From contig NC_068939.1 in assembly GCF_016801865.2 (NCBI RefSeq), positions 46,338,999-46,402,998 on the forward strand: a DNA stretch of 64,000 nucleotides, in the 5' to 3' direction. Shown here in pieces: positions 34,160-46,352 of this stretch. Under the pieces are notes generated by a model. It was given only the letters and a program-made list of their open reading frames with translations, did no database searches and had not been told where the DNA came from. Numbering within the stretch: the stretch's first letter is position 1; each line of letters opens with the position of its first letter. The position numbers and the translations under genes were made by a program. The stretch comes from Culex pipiens pallens. Lineage: Eukaryota; Arthropoda; Insecta; Diptera; Culicidae.

Positions 34160-36314
34160 AAAGAGCAGTTCTCTACGGAATCGATCTTTTTTTTAATTTT
34201 AATTTTTATATTTTTTTAATCCGGCTGAAACATTTATGGTTCTTTCGGCATGCCCAAAGAAGCCATTTTGTATCATTAGTTTGTCCATATAATTTTCCAT
34301 TAAAAATTTGGCAGCTGTATGAAAATTCAAAATTCTGTATCTTGTGAAGGAACTTTTTAATCGATTTGGTGTCTTGGGCAGAGTTGTAGGTATGGATAAG
34401 GACTACACTGAAAAAAATGATACACGGTAAAAAAAATTGATGATTTTTAATTTAAATTTTTGTCACTTAAACTTGATTTTCAATAAAACACTATTTATAT
34501 TTTTTTATATGTTTTACAGGACATCAAATGCCAACTTTTCAGAAATTTCCAGGTTGTGCAAAAAATCATTGAACGAGTTATTAATTTTTGAATCAATGCT
34601 ATTTGCAAAAAAATCAAAATATGTTTTAAAGTCAAACTTGCAATCAAAAAGTACATAAGTAACATTTTGATAAAGTGCTCCGTTTTCAAGTTAAAGCCAT
34701 TTTTAGGAAACTCTTTTGAAAATAGTCGCAGTTTTACTTTTTATTTAAATTGGTGCACATTTTTGGCCACTTTTGGAAAAAAAACCAAACAACCCACCAT
34801 TTTCTAATGTCGATATCTCAGTAACTAATGGTCCGATTTTCAATGTTAAAACATGAAACATTCGTGAAATTTTCCGATCTTTTCGAAAACAATATTTTCA
34901 AAATTTTCAAACTAAGACAAATATTCAATATTGCGTCCATTTTACAGACCAATTTGGTGTCTTCAACAAAGTTGTAGAAAATGTTTCGAAGTATTTAAAA
35001 AAAAAATAGGTAAACGGAAAAAAGATTTTTCAATTTTTTAAGTCAATTTTTTTAACCGAAACTCAATTTCATAATTTACTTTTTTTATTTTCAAGATTTG
35101 TTTAAGAGAAAAAAAATCCGCGACTTTTGAGCCATAATAAAGTATGGTCAAAACTTGTACCGTCTAGTTATAAATTTTTGAAAAATAGTGATTTTTGGAA
35201 AAATAAATGCATACATAAATTTTGCACGACCCAATTTTTTGATTTAAAATTGAATTTGCAATCGAATAGTACCTAACAGATTTTTTTAAATATGGCCCGT
35301 TTTCATATCAAAAGGGCGCAATATTGAATGTTTGGCCCTTTTGAAATGTAAGTCTTGATTAAAAAAAATGAAATATTTTTGTTTCAAAAAGATCGAAAAA
35401 TTTCAGGATAGATTCATTTTTTAACTTTGAATAACCGAACTTTATTTGCTGAGATATCGACATTCGAAATTTGTTTGAGGGTTGTTTGGGAGAGACTTAC
35501 AAATAATAAATTTTCCTGTTTAATTTTCATGTTTAATCAGTGGTCCAATTTTCAATGTCTTTAAGACAATTTAATAGCAATTTTTCAGAACCTTTAAAAA
35601 AATCAGGAATGAACAATCATGAACATTCTTAAAAATCATACAGCCGGTATTTTTCAGACAAAATTAAAAATTGAATGGCTATATTTTGAAAACGATGCAC
35701 GTAATCAAAAAAATTCTTCAGTAATTTTCGTGTGCATATTCGATTAAAATGTCAGGTTAAAAATAAGAGCAAGATTTCCATTTTTTTACAAAAACCACTA
35801 TTTAAAAAAATCATAACTCGTCGGCAAAATTTTGGTCCTTTAAAGATGCGGGGTTTTGTTCCCTAAGACATGTACAAAAATTAAAAAATACGGATTTTGG
35901 GATATTTATTTTTTGTGAAAAATAGTTAATTAAAAAATACACTTTTTCCGTGTACCTATTTTTTTTCAAAATAGTCCTCATCACTACCTACAACTTTGCC
36001 GAAGACACCAAATCATTAAAAAAAATCCTTGAAAAGTCACACCCAAAACTGGGAAGCGTTTCTCCGAGAGAATAGTGGTACCATTTACGGACACAGAGAA
36101 CACAGCTCGAGATGGGCGAGAGAACTATTCTCTCGAGGTTCATTCGCAAAAAAAAGTTTATCCGTCAAAACAAAAAAACAAAAAGTGTCGACAACGGGAA
36201 TCGAACCAAGGACCTTTGAATTGGCTTCTTTGGTGATAAGTGATAAGTTTGAGCCAAATCCAAAAAAATAAAAATGGTCGAATTCGGTCGATTTCGTAGA
36301 AAATTGCTTACCAG
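34160..36314. mobile_element. Best full-length copy of the AGAGCAGTTCTCTACG foldback family
   Basis: Left end AGAGCAGTTCTCTACGGAAT; right end TCGATTTCGTAGAAAATTGC as inverted repeat. Inside the left end GGTTCTTTCGGCATGCCCAA and AAGAAGCCATTTTGTATCAT, and further in several poly-A/T blocks with ATCTCAGTAACTAATGGTCC. About 2.15 kb, no coding potential. A SINE sits near the right end (36037-36255). Confidence 0.6.
36037..36255 (-). mobile_element. SINE with tRNA B box, inserted in the foldback
   Basis: On the minus strand GGTTCGATTCCCGTTGTCGA is a canonical B box region, preceded by weakly tRNA-like text. The body contains the inverted pair GAGAGAATAGTTCTCTCG and ACTATTCTCTCGGAGAAACG. Target duplications are not clear. 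Confidence 0.5.
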
Positions 36315-36769
36315 TCATATTTAGCATGTTAAGGTTCGTTTAACCCTTACAGTCCGAACGTCTGATGCGAGATACCGAAAAAACCTTATAAATGCTGTAT
36401 CTTTGGCCTCTTTTGACCAAATAAGTTCGTTCACTCCTCAAAAGAACCGGACAAATGTCTATTTTCAGAATCTACAAAGAAATCCGGAATTGGACACTTG
36501 GCCACGGAGATATTCCGGAACCTAGTGGGGTAGGTTTTTGTCCGGGTATGCAACCCAATCTACAAATCATGATTATTATCATAAATTCTTCAGAAAAACC
36601 ATCTCAATTTGCTCCAAGACCTGTTCTGGACATATTAGGCATATTCCTTTGATCCCGGACCTACGGATATGAATTGGCCACCCTTCCGGAACCGACTACA
36701 CAGGAACGGATGTCGAATTCTTCACCAATTCTAATATGGCTTCCGACATGTCAAACGACACTAATTTTG

Positions 36770-38715
36770 GATCAGGAAATCAAATTTGACATCCTCAGTA
36801 CGTTCCGGTGCCATTTGGCCACCCTGCCACCAACCCGGAATATCCGTAACATGGTTCCGGTGGACCAATTACGGTAATTTCACAAGTACACTTTCCGACA
36901 TGTCAAACCACACTGATTTTTGCTCATGAACACAAATTTGACATCCTCATTACGAACTGGTGCCATTTGGCCACCCTGCCACCAACCCGGAATATCCGTG
37001 ACATGGTTCCGATGGACCAATTTCGGTAATTTCACAAGTACACTTTCCGACATGTCAAACAACACTGATTTTTGCTCAGAAACTCAAATTTGACATCTTC
37101 ATTACGATCTGGTGGCATTTGGCCACCCTGCCACCAACCCGGAATATCCGTAACATGGTTCCGGTGGACCAATTACGGTAATTTCACAAGTACACTTTCC
37201 GACATGTCAAACAACACTGATTTTTGCTCAGGAACTCAAATTTGACATCTTTATTACGATCTGGTGCCTATTGGCCACCCTGCCACCAACCCTGAATATC
37301 CGTGACATGGTTCCGATGGACCAATTTCGGTAATTTCACAAGTGTACTTTCCGATAGTCAAACAACACAGATTTTTGCTCAGGAACACAAATATGACATC
37401 TTCATTATGATCTGGTGCCATTTAGCCACCCTGCCATCAACCCTGAATATCCGTGACATGGTTCCGATGGACCAATTTCGGTAATTTCACAAGTACACTT
37501 TCCGACATGTCAAACAACACTGATTTTTGCTCAGGAACTCAAATTTGACATCCTCATTACGAACTGGTGCCATTTGGCCACCCTGCCACCAACCCGGAAT
37601 ATCCGTAACATGGTTCCGGTGGACCAATTTCGGTAATTTCACAAGTACACCTTCCGACATGTCAAACAACACTGATTTTTGCTTAGGAACTCAAATTTGA
37701 CATCTTCATTACGATCTGGTGCCATTTGGCCACCCTGCCACCAACCCGGAATATCCGTGACATGGTTCCGGTGGACCAATTACGGTAATTTCACAAGTAC
37801 ACTTTCCGACATGTCAAACAACACTGATTTTTGCTCAGGAACTCAAATTTGACATCTTTATTACGATCTGGTGCCTATTGGCCACCCTGCCACCAACCCT
37901 GAATATCCGTGACATGGTTCCGATGGACCAATTTCGGTAATTTCACAAGTGTACTTTCCGATACGTCAAACAACACAGATTTTTGCTCAGGAACTCAAAT
38001 TTGACATCTTCATTACGATCTGCTGCCATTTGGCCACCTTGCCACCAACCCGGGATATCCGTAACATGGTTCCGATGGACCAATTACGGTAATTTCACAA
38101 GTACACTTTCCGACATGTCAAACAACACTGATTTTTGCTTGGGAACTCAAATTTGACATCTTCATTACGATCTGGTGCCTATTGGCCACCCTGCCACCAA
38201 CCCGGAATATCTGTGACATGGTTCCGATGGACCAATTTCGGTAATTTCACAAGTACACCTTCCGACATGTCAAACAACACTGATTTTTGCTTAGGAACTC
38301 AAATTTGACATCTTCATTACGATCTGGTGCCATTTGGCCACCCTGCCACCAACCCGGAATATCCGTGACAAGGTTTCGGAGGACCAATTTCGGTAATTTC
38401 ACAAGTGTACTTTCCGATACGTCAAACAACACAGATTTTTGCTCAGGAACACAAATATGACATCTTCATTATGATCTGGTGCCATTTAGCCACCCTGCCA
38501 TCAACCCGGAATATCCGTAACATGGTTCCGATGGACCAATTTCGGTAATTTCACAAGTACACTTTCCGATGTATCGAACAACACTGATTTTGGCCCAGGA
38601 ACTCAAATTTAACATGTTCAGTACGATCTGGTGCCATAAGGTCACCCTGCCACCAACCCGGATTATCCATAACATGATTCTGATGGACCAATTTTCTGAT
38701 ACTTTCCGATTTGTC
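36770..38715 (+). repeat. Left-arm array of the 152-bp unit
   Basis: CACAAGTACA or CACAAGTGTA recurs at 36881, 37033, 37185, 37337 and 37488 and onward. Each unit carries CTTTCCGACATGTCAAACAA, GGTGCCATTTGGCCACCCTG and CCGGAATATCCGTRACATGG. Confidence 0.9.
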
Positions 38716-40600
38716 AGTTACCGAAATTGGTCCATCGGAACCAATTTTCCGAATATTTCGGGTTGATGGCATTGTGACCAAATAGCACCAGATCTTACTG
38801 GGGATACCAAATTTGAATTCCTGAAATAAGTATTGTTTGACATATCGGAAAGTACACTTGTGAAATTACCGCAATTGGTCCATCGGAACCGTGTTACGGA
38901 TATTCCGGGTTGATGGCAGAGTGGCTAAATGGCACCAAAACGTACTGAGGATGCCAAATTTGAGTTTCTGAGCCAAAATCAGTGTTGTTTGTCATGTCGG
39001 AAAGTGTGCTTGTGAAATTACCGAAATTGGTCCATCGGAACCATGTTACGGATATTCCGGGTTAATTGCAGGGTGGCCAAATGGCAGCAGATCGTAATGA
39101 GGATGTCATATTTGAGTTCCTGAGCAAAAATCAGTGTTGTTTGACGTATCGGAAAGTACACTTGTGAAATTACCGAAATTGGTCCACCGGAACCATGTTA
39201 CGGATATTCCGGGTTGATGGCAGGGTGGCCAAATGCCACCAGAACGTACTGAGGATATCAAATTTGAATTCCTGAGTCAAAATCAGTGTTGTTTGACATG
39301 TCAGAAAGTGTACATGTGAAATTACCGAAATTGGTCCAGTTCGTAATGAGGATGTCAAATTTGTGTTTCTGAGCAAAAATCAGTGTTGTTTGACGTATCA
39401 GAAAGTACACTTCTCGAGTTTTTTTTGAAAAGGTCCTATAAACAAAATTTTCACTTTTTGCTTTTTGGGTGTTTTTGAATACCCCTGACTCAAGGCGGTT
39501 CTAAAAACACCCAAAAAGCAAAAATTGAAAATTTTGTTTATAGGACCTTTTCAAAAAAAACTCTAGACTTGTGAAATTACCGAAATTGGTCCACCGGAAC
39601 CTTGTTACGGATATTCCGGGTTGGTGGCAGGGTGGCCAAATGGCACCAGATCGTAATGAAGATGTCAAATTTGAGTTTCTGAGCAAAAATCAGTGTTGTT
39701 TGACATGTCGGAAAGTGTACTTGTGAAATTACCGTAATTGGTCCACCGGAACCATGTTACGGATATTCCGGGTTGGTGGCAGGGTGACCTTATGGCATCA
39801 GATCGTAATGAAGATGTCAAATTTGAGTTTCTGAGCAAAAATCAGTGTTGTTTGACGTATCGGAAAGTGTACTTGTGAAATTACCGTAATTGGTCCACCG
39901 GAACCATGTTACGGATATTCCGGATTGGTGGCAGGGTGGCCAAATGGCACCAGTTCGTAATGAGGATGTCAAATTTGTGTTCCTGAGCAAAAATCAGTGT
40001 TGTTTGACATGTCGGAAAGTGTACTTGTGAAATTACCGTAATTGGTCCACCGGAACCATGTTACGGATATTCCGGATTGGTGGCAGGGTGGCCAAATGGC
40101 ACCAGTTCGTAATGAGGATGTCAAATTTGTGTTCCTGAGCAAAAATCAGTGTTGTTTGACATGTCGGAAAGTGTACTTGTGAAATTACCGTAATTGGTCC
40201 ACCGGAACCATGTTACGGATATTCCGGGTTGGTGGCAGGGTGACCTTATGGCATCAGATCGTAATGAAGATGTCAAATTTGAGTTTCTGAGCAAAAATCA
40301 GTGTTGTTTGACGTATCGGAAAGTGTACTTGTGAAATTACCGTAATTGGTCCACCGGAACCATGTTACGGATATTCCGGATTGGTGGCAGGGTGGCCAAA
40401 TGGCACCAGTTCGTAATGAGGATGTCAAATTTGTGTTCCTGAGCAAAAATCAGTGTTGTTTGACATGTCGGAAAGTGTACTTGTGAAATTACCGTAATTG
40501 GTCCACCGGAACCATGTTACGGATATTCCGGGTTGGTGGCAGGGTGGCCAAATGGCACTGAAACGTACTGAGGATGTCAAATTTGATTTCCTGATCCAAA
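38716..40600 (-). repeat. Right-arm array of the 152-bp unit (inverted)
   Basis: Same unit as the left arm in reverse orientation. It is interrupted once by a MITE (39413-39566), which the left arm lacks. Confidence 0.9.
39413..39566. mobile_element. 154-bp MITE inserted in the foldback arm, ACTT target
   Basis: It splits a repeat unit; ACTT is duplicated (39409-39412, 39567-39570). Ends CTCGAGTTTTTTTTGAAAAG and the mirrored CTTTTCAAAAAAAACTCTAG. Then GGTCCTATAAACAAAATTTT on each side, with a central CCCCTGACTCAAGGCGGTTC. Related copies or pieces occur at 10055, 15215-15300, 21264 and 42411. Confidence 0.9.
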
Positions 40601-41026
40601 ATTAGTGTCGTTTGACATGTCGGAAGCCATATTAGAATTGGTGAAGAATTCGACATCCGTTCCTGTGTAGTCGGTTCCGGAAGGGTGGCCAATTCATATC
40701 CGTAGGTCCGGGATCAAAGGAATATGCCTAATATGTCCAGAACAGGTCTTAGAGCAAATTGGGATGGTTTTTCTGAAGAACTTATGATAATAATCATGAT
40801 TTGTAGATTGGGTTGCATACACGGACAAAAACCTACCCCACTAGGTTCCGGAATATCTCCGTGGCCAAGTGTCCGATTCCGGATTTCTTTGTAGATTCTG
40901 AAAATTGACATTTGTCCGGTTCTTTTGAGGGGTGAACGAACTTATTTGGTCAAAAGAGGCCAAAAATACAGCATTTTTAAGGTTTTTTCGGTATCTCGCA
41001 TCAGACGTTCGGACTGTAAGGGTTAA

Positions 41027-41509
41027 AAATATTGTGATTTTTTATGAAATTCCGACGTACAGTACTGCAAAAAGCGTTTTTTATTTTGTCGGAAAAAAAC
41101 CTTCTACAAAATATAGATATATTGAAAACTAATGATGGCAAAACAACTGAGCTGACATTTAAAATATTTTTGTTACTCAAATTTTGAAACCATGGTCTGT
41201 AATTTCTATTTTTAATTATGTTTGTGCTCCTCTTTCTCGTATTTGGACAGAGTTTAAGGACATAAACTCCAAAAAATATTTGCAGCGACCAAAATATTTA
41301 CAAGAAATTCTTCACGCAAAGAAATTCCGGTGACCATCGAATGCTCAATCGCCCTAACCCATCCGATGTTCAAATTTATGACCATCGGATGTTCAAAGGA
41401 TTTCCAAAATCACCAACACAAACGCATTCTGAATAACACGATTTTGTTCATGTTCTAGTATGTGTGATATTTGCGCACACCGTACTGTCAAGCGAAGAAT
41501 TTCTTCTTC
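41027..41509. other. Spacer with GAACATCGGATG-type motifs
   Basis: Around 41335-41410 GACCATCGAATG, CATCCGATGTTCAAA and GACCATCGGATGTTCAAAGG occur; inverted relatives lie at 46670-46745. Otherwise unclassified. Confidence 0.4.
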
Positions 41510-41750
41510 GTCCTCTTTAAAATAGCCGGCCCTTCTTCGTTGCCAGTTTGACGTTTCGCTTTAATCGCAGTAGGCTGTGCCCGGTTTGCCAGCTTTATTT
41601 TCGCGTATCAAAGGTAGTCGGACCGGGAAAGTTTCCGCCGGTGATTCCGTGCTCGCCACACGATCGTGAGTGTCAAAAAGTGGTTCCCGAGCGAGGTCAA
41701 AGTGGATCTTGAACCCCGACTAGCGGGATGAAAACAATTTTCTAAATGAG
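41510..41750 (+). other. Possible leader exon with minimal start codon before a donor
   Basis: A GC-richer block ends in a consensus donor, ATGAG|GTAAGT, at 41750/41751. A five-codon upstream frame starts at 41728 and its stop (41743-41745) is followed at once by ATG at 41746. The acceptor GATGATGGCAG at 45023 would join to read MSTSGNLSLFSGN in frame. That join is inference. The downstream segment is frame-broken, so this may be the head of a decayed gene. Confidence 0.35.
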
Positions 41751-43252
41751 GTAAGTTTTGTGCGCGAATGTTGGAAAGTTTAAAAGCGTGAAATTTCTGA
41801 CCCTGCGTTAAAATATTTTTAGAAAAAAAAAAAAAAACTCAATTAGGTTGACTACTTTTATTAAGGATGAGTGAAACTGACGTGAAGAATGAGTTCGAAT
41901 GTTTACTTAAACGTAAACATAGGCAAACAACTAAAAAAATGTTTACAAATAGTGATTTTTCTTCCCGTTTGTGACTGTTTAATTTTGACGCAAAGAGGAC
42001 TTTTAAGCAGTACCAGTATTATTTCAAGCAAAACAATGTTAATGGACCAAAGAAGAAGTGAAGTGTGTTCTTTCTCACGTCTTTAGAACGAGCAGGATTG
42101 GCTGTTTTTATCATTTGCTAGATTCGAATATTGTTTCAGTTCTTTAAAATAAATATTTACCCTCCTTTGGGGCGAATCGGGACACATGGAGTGAATTGGG
42201 AAATCGAGGTGATTTTTTATTGGTTCCGGATTAACATACACTTTTTAACAAAAACAGTGCATCGGTTTCCAAATTTCAAGCTTTTAAATTCTCTAAAACC
42301 TTCTGTCCCTATTCAGACTATAGTCCCGATTCACCCCAGATGACGGTACGATAATTAATAATAACGTAGCTAGCAAAAACCGATGTTTTATAAATCCGTT
42401 TTGAAAGACATTTCTAGAGTTTTTTCATGAAAGGTTATGTATATTTTTTTTATTTTTGGGTTTTGTTTGAACCGCCTTGAGTCAGGGGTATTTTAAAACA
42501 CCCAAAAATCAAAAGATTGTAAACTTTAAAAAACGCCTTTTTTAAATAACTCTTTTTTGAATCTTTTGAGCCACATATATTTTTGTGCAGGATTTTTCCT
42601 CTAAGTTATGAAATAAAGAAAAAAGAATAATTTTACAAAGTTGCTTAAAAAAATTGCAGTTAGAAAAATTATTGGTAAGTAAGTTTAGTTTCTGATCCTC
42701 TTTAAAAATGTATTATGAAAATTATAAGTTCACGTACATTTAAAAATGTTGTTTTATATTTATTGAAAAGATCAGACAGTTTCGCAAAAGTTTTATTTTC
42801 TAACATTGAAAATTCATTTTAAAAAGCTGATTTTTAACAATATTTTGGTCCAAATTTTCAATATTTTCAAAAAAAATACGATTTTTCAAAAAAATATCAT
42901 ATCTTCCAAACCATCACGTAATATGGCTCAGCTGATGTCTTTTTTAGTCCTCTGAAACATCTAAAAAATCAGAACAAAAAAATACGTGTTTTGGAAATTT
43001 AGCTTTTAGTGACAAAAAGTTAAACAAAAAGTCGGAAAAAAATCCGTGTACCTATTTTTTCCGAAAACTTAACATTACCGAAGATACCAAATCTATCAGA
43101 AAAACTTTTCTATAGATACAAAATTTCATACATTTACATACCCCAGCCTCCAAAATTGTATGGAAAAACTAATAATGCAAAGTGAGTTCTTTCGGCATAG
43201 AGAATGTATGGACAAAGTTTCATCCAAATACTCTAAATACTCATATACATTA
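41751..43252. other. AT-rich spacer with repeat fragments
   Basis: 42411-42560 is a diverged copy of the 39413 MITE family (CGCCTTGAGTCAGGGGTA at its centre). 42880-43230 holds pieces of the AGAGCAGTTCTCTACG family (CCGTGTACCTATTTTTTCCG). No gene is seen. Confidence 0.5.
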
Positions 43253-44239
43253 GGGTGGGTACGTTTTTCAAAAAGTTCTCGGATTATGTTTTAGTATGGT
43301 TCCCCTTGTAGGGCATGCCCATAGGGACTTTCATGCCAAATATCAGCTCATTTGGTTGTAAACTGGTTGCGCGCATCAGGGTTAAAGTTTACATGGGAAT
43401 TACTATGGGAAATTGGAACTTTTTGTTCAAACGCTCCTACAGGTCTGGGAAAATCACGCGCCAACTTCTGGTATGGTCAGGCCTATGGGGAATGGTCTGG
43501 AGAACACTTTTCCCGAAGAGAGCATATGGATTCGTTGTCCCTAGACCTGGCGCATCGGCAAACAATCCGATGTCTCCGGAATCAACGGTTTTTCTTCAAA
43601 AAGCATCAAATTTTCCTTAGCATGCTATGAAAGCTTGATGCACACCGCGACGCCATACGTCAGGCAGCTACCACGTGGGTGAGAAACGGCTGGAATATTT
43701 AATTGCAAACCTTCTTTTAACTAGAAAATGATCATTTTGAGTAATCCTGATATTATTTAGTCGAATTCAGAATCTTTGCATAGCAAATTTGTATTTTTTT
43801 GCAAATATTTCAACCACGTGGTAGCTGCCTGACGTATGGCGTCGCGGTGTGCATCAAGCTTTCATAGCATGCTAAGGAAAATTTGATGCTTTTTGAAGAA
43901 AAACCGTTGATTCCGGAGACATCGGATTGTTTGCCGATGCGCCAGGTCTAGGGACAACGAATCCATATGCTCTCTTCGGGAAAAGTGTTCTCCAGACCAT
44001 TCCCCATAGGCCTGACCATACCAGAAGTTGGCGCGTGATTTTCCCAGACCTGTAGGAGCGTTTGAACAAAAAGTTCCAATTTCCCATAGTAATTCCCATG
44101 TAAACTTTAACCCTGATGCGCGCAATCAGTTTACAACTAAATGAGCTGATATTTGGCATGAAAGCCCCTATGGGCATGCCCTACAAGGGGAACCATACTA
44201 AAACATAATCCGAGAACTTTTTGAAAAACGTACCCACCC
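43253..44239. mobile_element. Long hairpin element (GGGTGGGTACG ends), TA target
   Basis: Arms 43253-43680 and 43813-44239 are inverted copies with only a few differences, around a 132-base AT-rich spacer. TA lies at 43251-43252 and 44240-44241. The mirrored frames 43315-43620 and 43872-44177 differ at only a few residues, which follows from the hairpin and is not evidence of a gene. A diverged half copy is at 3388-3635. Confidence 0.85.
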
Positions 44240-44346
44240 TAATATATATATATAAAAAAAACTAGTATTTTTTAAATCAACGCTAAACGATGAAGCAAGT
44301 TTTCGATAACAACAATAAATATTGTACAATTTAAAAGATTGAAATA

Positions 44347-44780
44347 GTAGTTTATGCAACAAGTTGCAAAAAGATGATTTTTTCAGCACGAGTCGTACAT
44401 TTATCCAACGAGGTTCACCGAGTTGGATAAATACGAAGAGTGCTGAAAAAATCTAGTTTTGCAACGAGTTCCATACAAAATTTTTTGCAATTCCGAAAAA
44501 CACCTATTGAGTGAAACTTTAAGTCAAATTTTCATGTATTTATTGACAAAAAATCGTTTAAATAAAAAAAATGTTGAAAAGTGTTACTTTTCGAAACAAG
44601 TGCTGAAAAGTTCAACTTTTCAGCACCCATTTCAGTGCTGAAAAGTAGAACTTTTCAGCATTTATTTTGAAAAGTCTTGCTATTCGATTCTGTTATTTTT
44701 GGTACAGAAAAGTAGGCTATTTCGTCGTTCAAGAATGACAGGAAAAGTAAGTAGTTTCACGACGGAATTGAAAAAAATTT
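44347..44780 (+). mobile_element. GTAGTTTATGCAACAAG MITE, right-truncated
   Basis: It begins ATAGTAGTTTATGCAACAAG and contains the inner hairpin ATTTATCCAACGAGGTTCAC / CGAGTTGGATAAATACGA between AGCACGAGTC and GAGTGCTGAA. It lacks the right end seen in the copy at 55199. Confidence 0.7.
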
Positions 44781-45023
44781 ATTCAACCTTGTTCAGGCTG
44801 ATCGTACAATTCTGCTTGTAAAACATTTGTGTGCTACTTTTTTTTACAAAAAATCCACCAACTAAGCAGAGTGGCTTCTATGCTAATAGTGTTTAAACAA
44901 ATAATAAAACTAAAAAAACATTATGTAAAAAAACATCAATACTAACGTTTTGGTTTTACTTTTTACTTTCTCTTTTTGTGAGTGAAATAAATTTAATCAT
45001 CCAATCAACCAAGATGATGGCAG

Positions 45024-46206
45024 CACTAGTGGCAATTTGAGCCTGTTTTCGGGCAACCCGCATGGCAAAACCTGGGCATACCGGAGACCACGGAGGAGAC
45101 CAAGCAATCGAAACTGCCAAACCCACCGGAAACAGCTGATGCCGTACAAGCAGTACTCACGCAAGAGGCGGCGTTTTGAAGCGGTCGACGTTGGACAGAT
45201 TATTGGGAAGCAGTGGGGCGATTCTCTCGAAAGGTGTGTTTGGGAGGGTTGTGTTGAGTTCAATCGTTCTGACGTTGTTTTTATTTTTTAGGAGGATTCC
45301 ACCACGGAGTACAAGGCTCGATCGAGGATCAAGGAAAAATACTCCGACGCCATCGTTCCGGATGTGATGACCGCAAACACCATGCAAGTTTGTTGAATCG
45401 AGCTCAACTTGACTCGTAAACTTGAGTATGATGGTCAACCTGCCGGAAGATCACGTTATTTTGACACACATTGCCAGCCGGAAGCACAAGAACCGAAGCG
45501 GACACGGTCCGGAACATTGACGCGCCGAAGAACAAGTGTGAGTGACTTCATAGAACCTGTATTTTTTTAAACAACATCTTTCTGCTTAACAGTCCAACTC
45601 CAAATGCTTACGAGCCTGGCGAAACCGTTTCCGCTATCAACCGGCTCAAGACAAAAGCTCGATGGTGGGGCGCCGGACATACAAGCTCGCCTGACCGACG
45701 TCGATGCCCGATTGTCGTCGACAGTCTCCTGACTTCCGCCGAGTTGGTCCTTCACCCAGGCGTCGATCTTGAAGCCTACTCAGAAGACTCAGTGCTGGCC
45801 GGCAACGATCGCCGCTGCACTTCACCAACAATTGCGGCGCAGCTGTCGGATCGCCCCTCACGCAACCTTTCTGACCGCGGATCGCGTCGTCGGACCTTCA
45901 ACAGCCGCAATTGCAAACCTGACCGAGCCGGCCAGACGAACTACGAACACAAGAACTTGCGTGTGCGAACGTTGCTGGTCCGTAGAAGCAACTCCCAGCG
46001 CCCTCAGGTGGTGCAAGCCGACGCCAATTCGGGGGAATGATCGACAACATCAAAGCTAGGGCTCTCGAGAGAATTTCCGGCTCGGATCTGCAAAGATTGC
46101 TGTCAAACTTCAAGACCCTTTCCGACACGCAAATCGCCGGAAACTTGATCGACTGCAAGCGCAAACTCATCCTGCGCGATCTGAAACTGTCGCCAAAAAG
46201 CTCGTG
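45024..46206 (+). pseudogene. GC-rich gene-like segment with broken frames, identity unknown
   Basis: The segment stands out from AT-rich flanks and has exon-like traits. An acceptor at 45023 and a possible donor AAAG|GTGTGT (45233) frame a first block; TTTTATTTTTTAG (ends 45291) precedes a second; TTTCTGCTTAACAG (ends 45591) a third. Plausible peptide stretches are ETTEETKQSKLPNPPETADA, EAVDVGQIIGKQWGDSLER, KARSRIKEKYSDAIVPDVM, NLPEDHVILTHIASRKHKN and KARALERISGSDLQRLLSNF. They lie in different frames and cannot be joined without frameshifts (for example within 45060-45180) or stops. I do not recognise the family. It may be a decayed gene, a retrocopy, or a gene with sequence errors. The segment ends before TAATTATAGTC at about 46210. 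Confidence 0.35.
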
Positions 46207-46352
46207 ATTAATTATAGTCATAGGGATGACCAAACAACTTAGATCCATTAAAAGGTTGTGTGTGACTTTGTATTAAACTATAAGTTAATTGATTATAACT
46301 AATAAAAGAAGGTGCTGTATGTTTTTTGATGAGTAATTTTCTCTTTTGGGAG

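Larger units (their letters stand above)
36344..41022. mobile_element. Giant foldback element with 152-bp repeat arms and TTAA target
   Basis: TTAA lies at 36340-36343 and 41023-41026. Ends CCCTTACAGTCCGAACGTCT and its exact complement. Each arm is about 2.3 kb: roughly 430 bases of unique terminal repeat, then 12-13 tandem copies of a 152-bp unit. The arms meet as inverted copies near 38716. The terminal parts are about 95% identical (the mirrored frames 36455-36652 and 40714-40911 differ at four or five residues). No transposase is present. A TTAA target with a CCCT-like start suggests piggyBac-type mobilisation; arms of internal tandem repeats recall Drosophila FB elements. The superfamily is inference. 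Confidence 0.85.

Noticed and set aside
36455..40911. Mirrored open frames and many 60-80-codon frames
   Set aside because: They follow the inverted terminal repeat and the 152-bp units of the giant foldback; no domain.
43315..44177. Two mirrored open frames of about 100 codons
   Set aside because: They are the two arms of one hairpin element; similarity comes from the palindrome.
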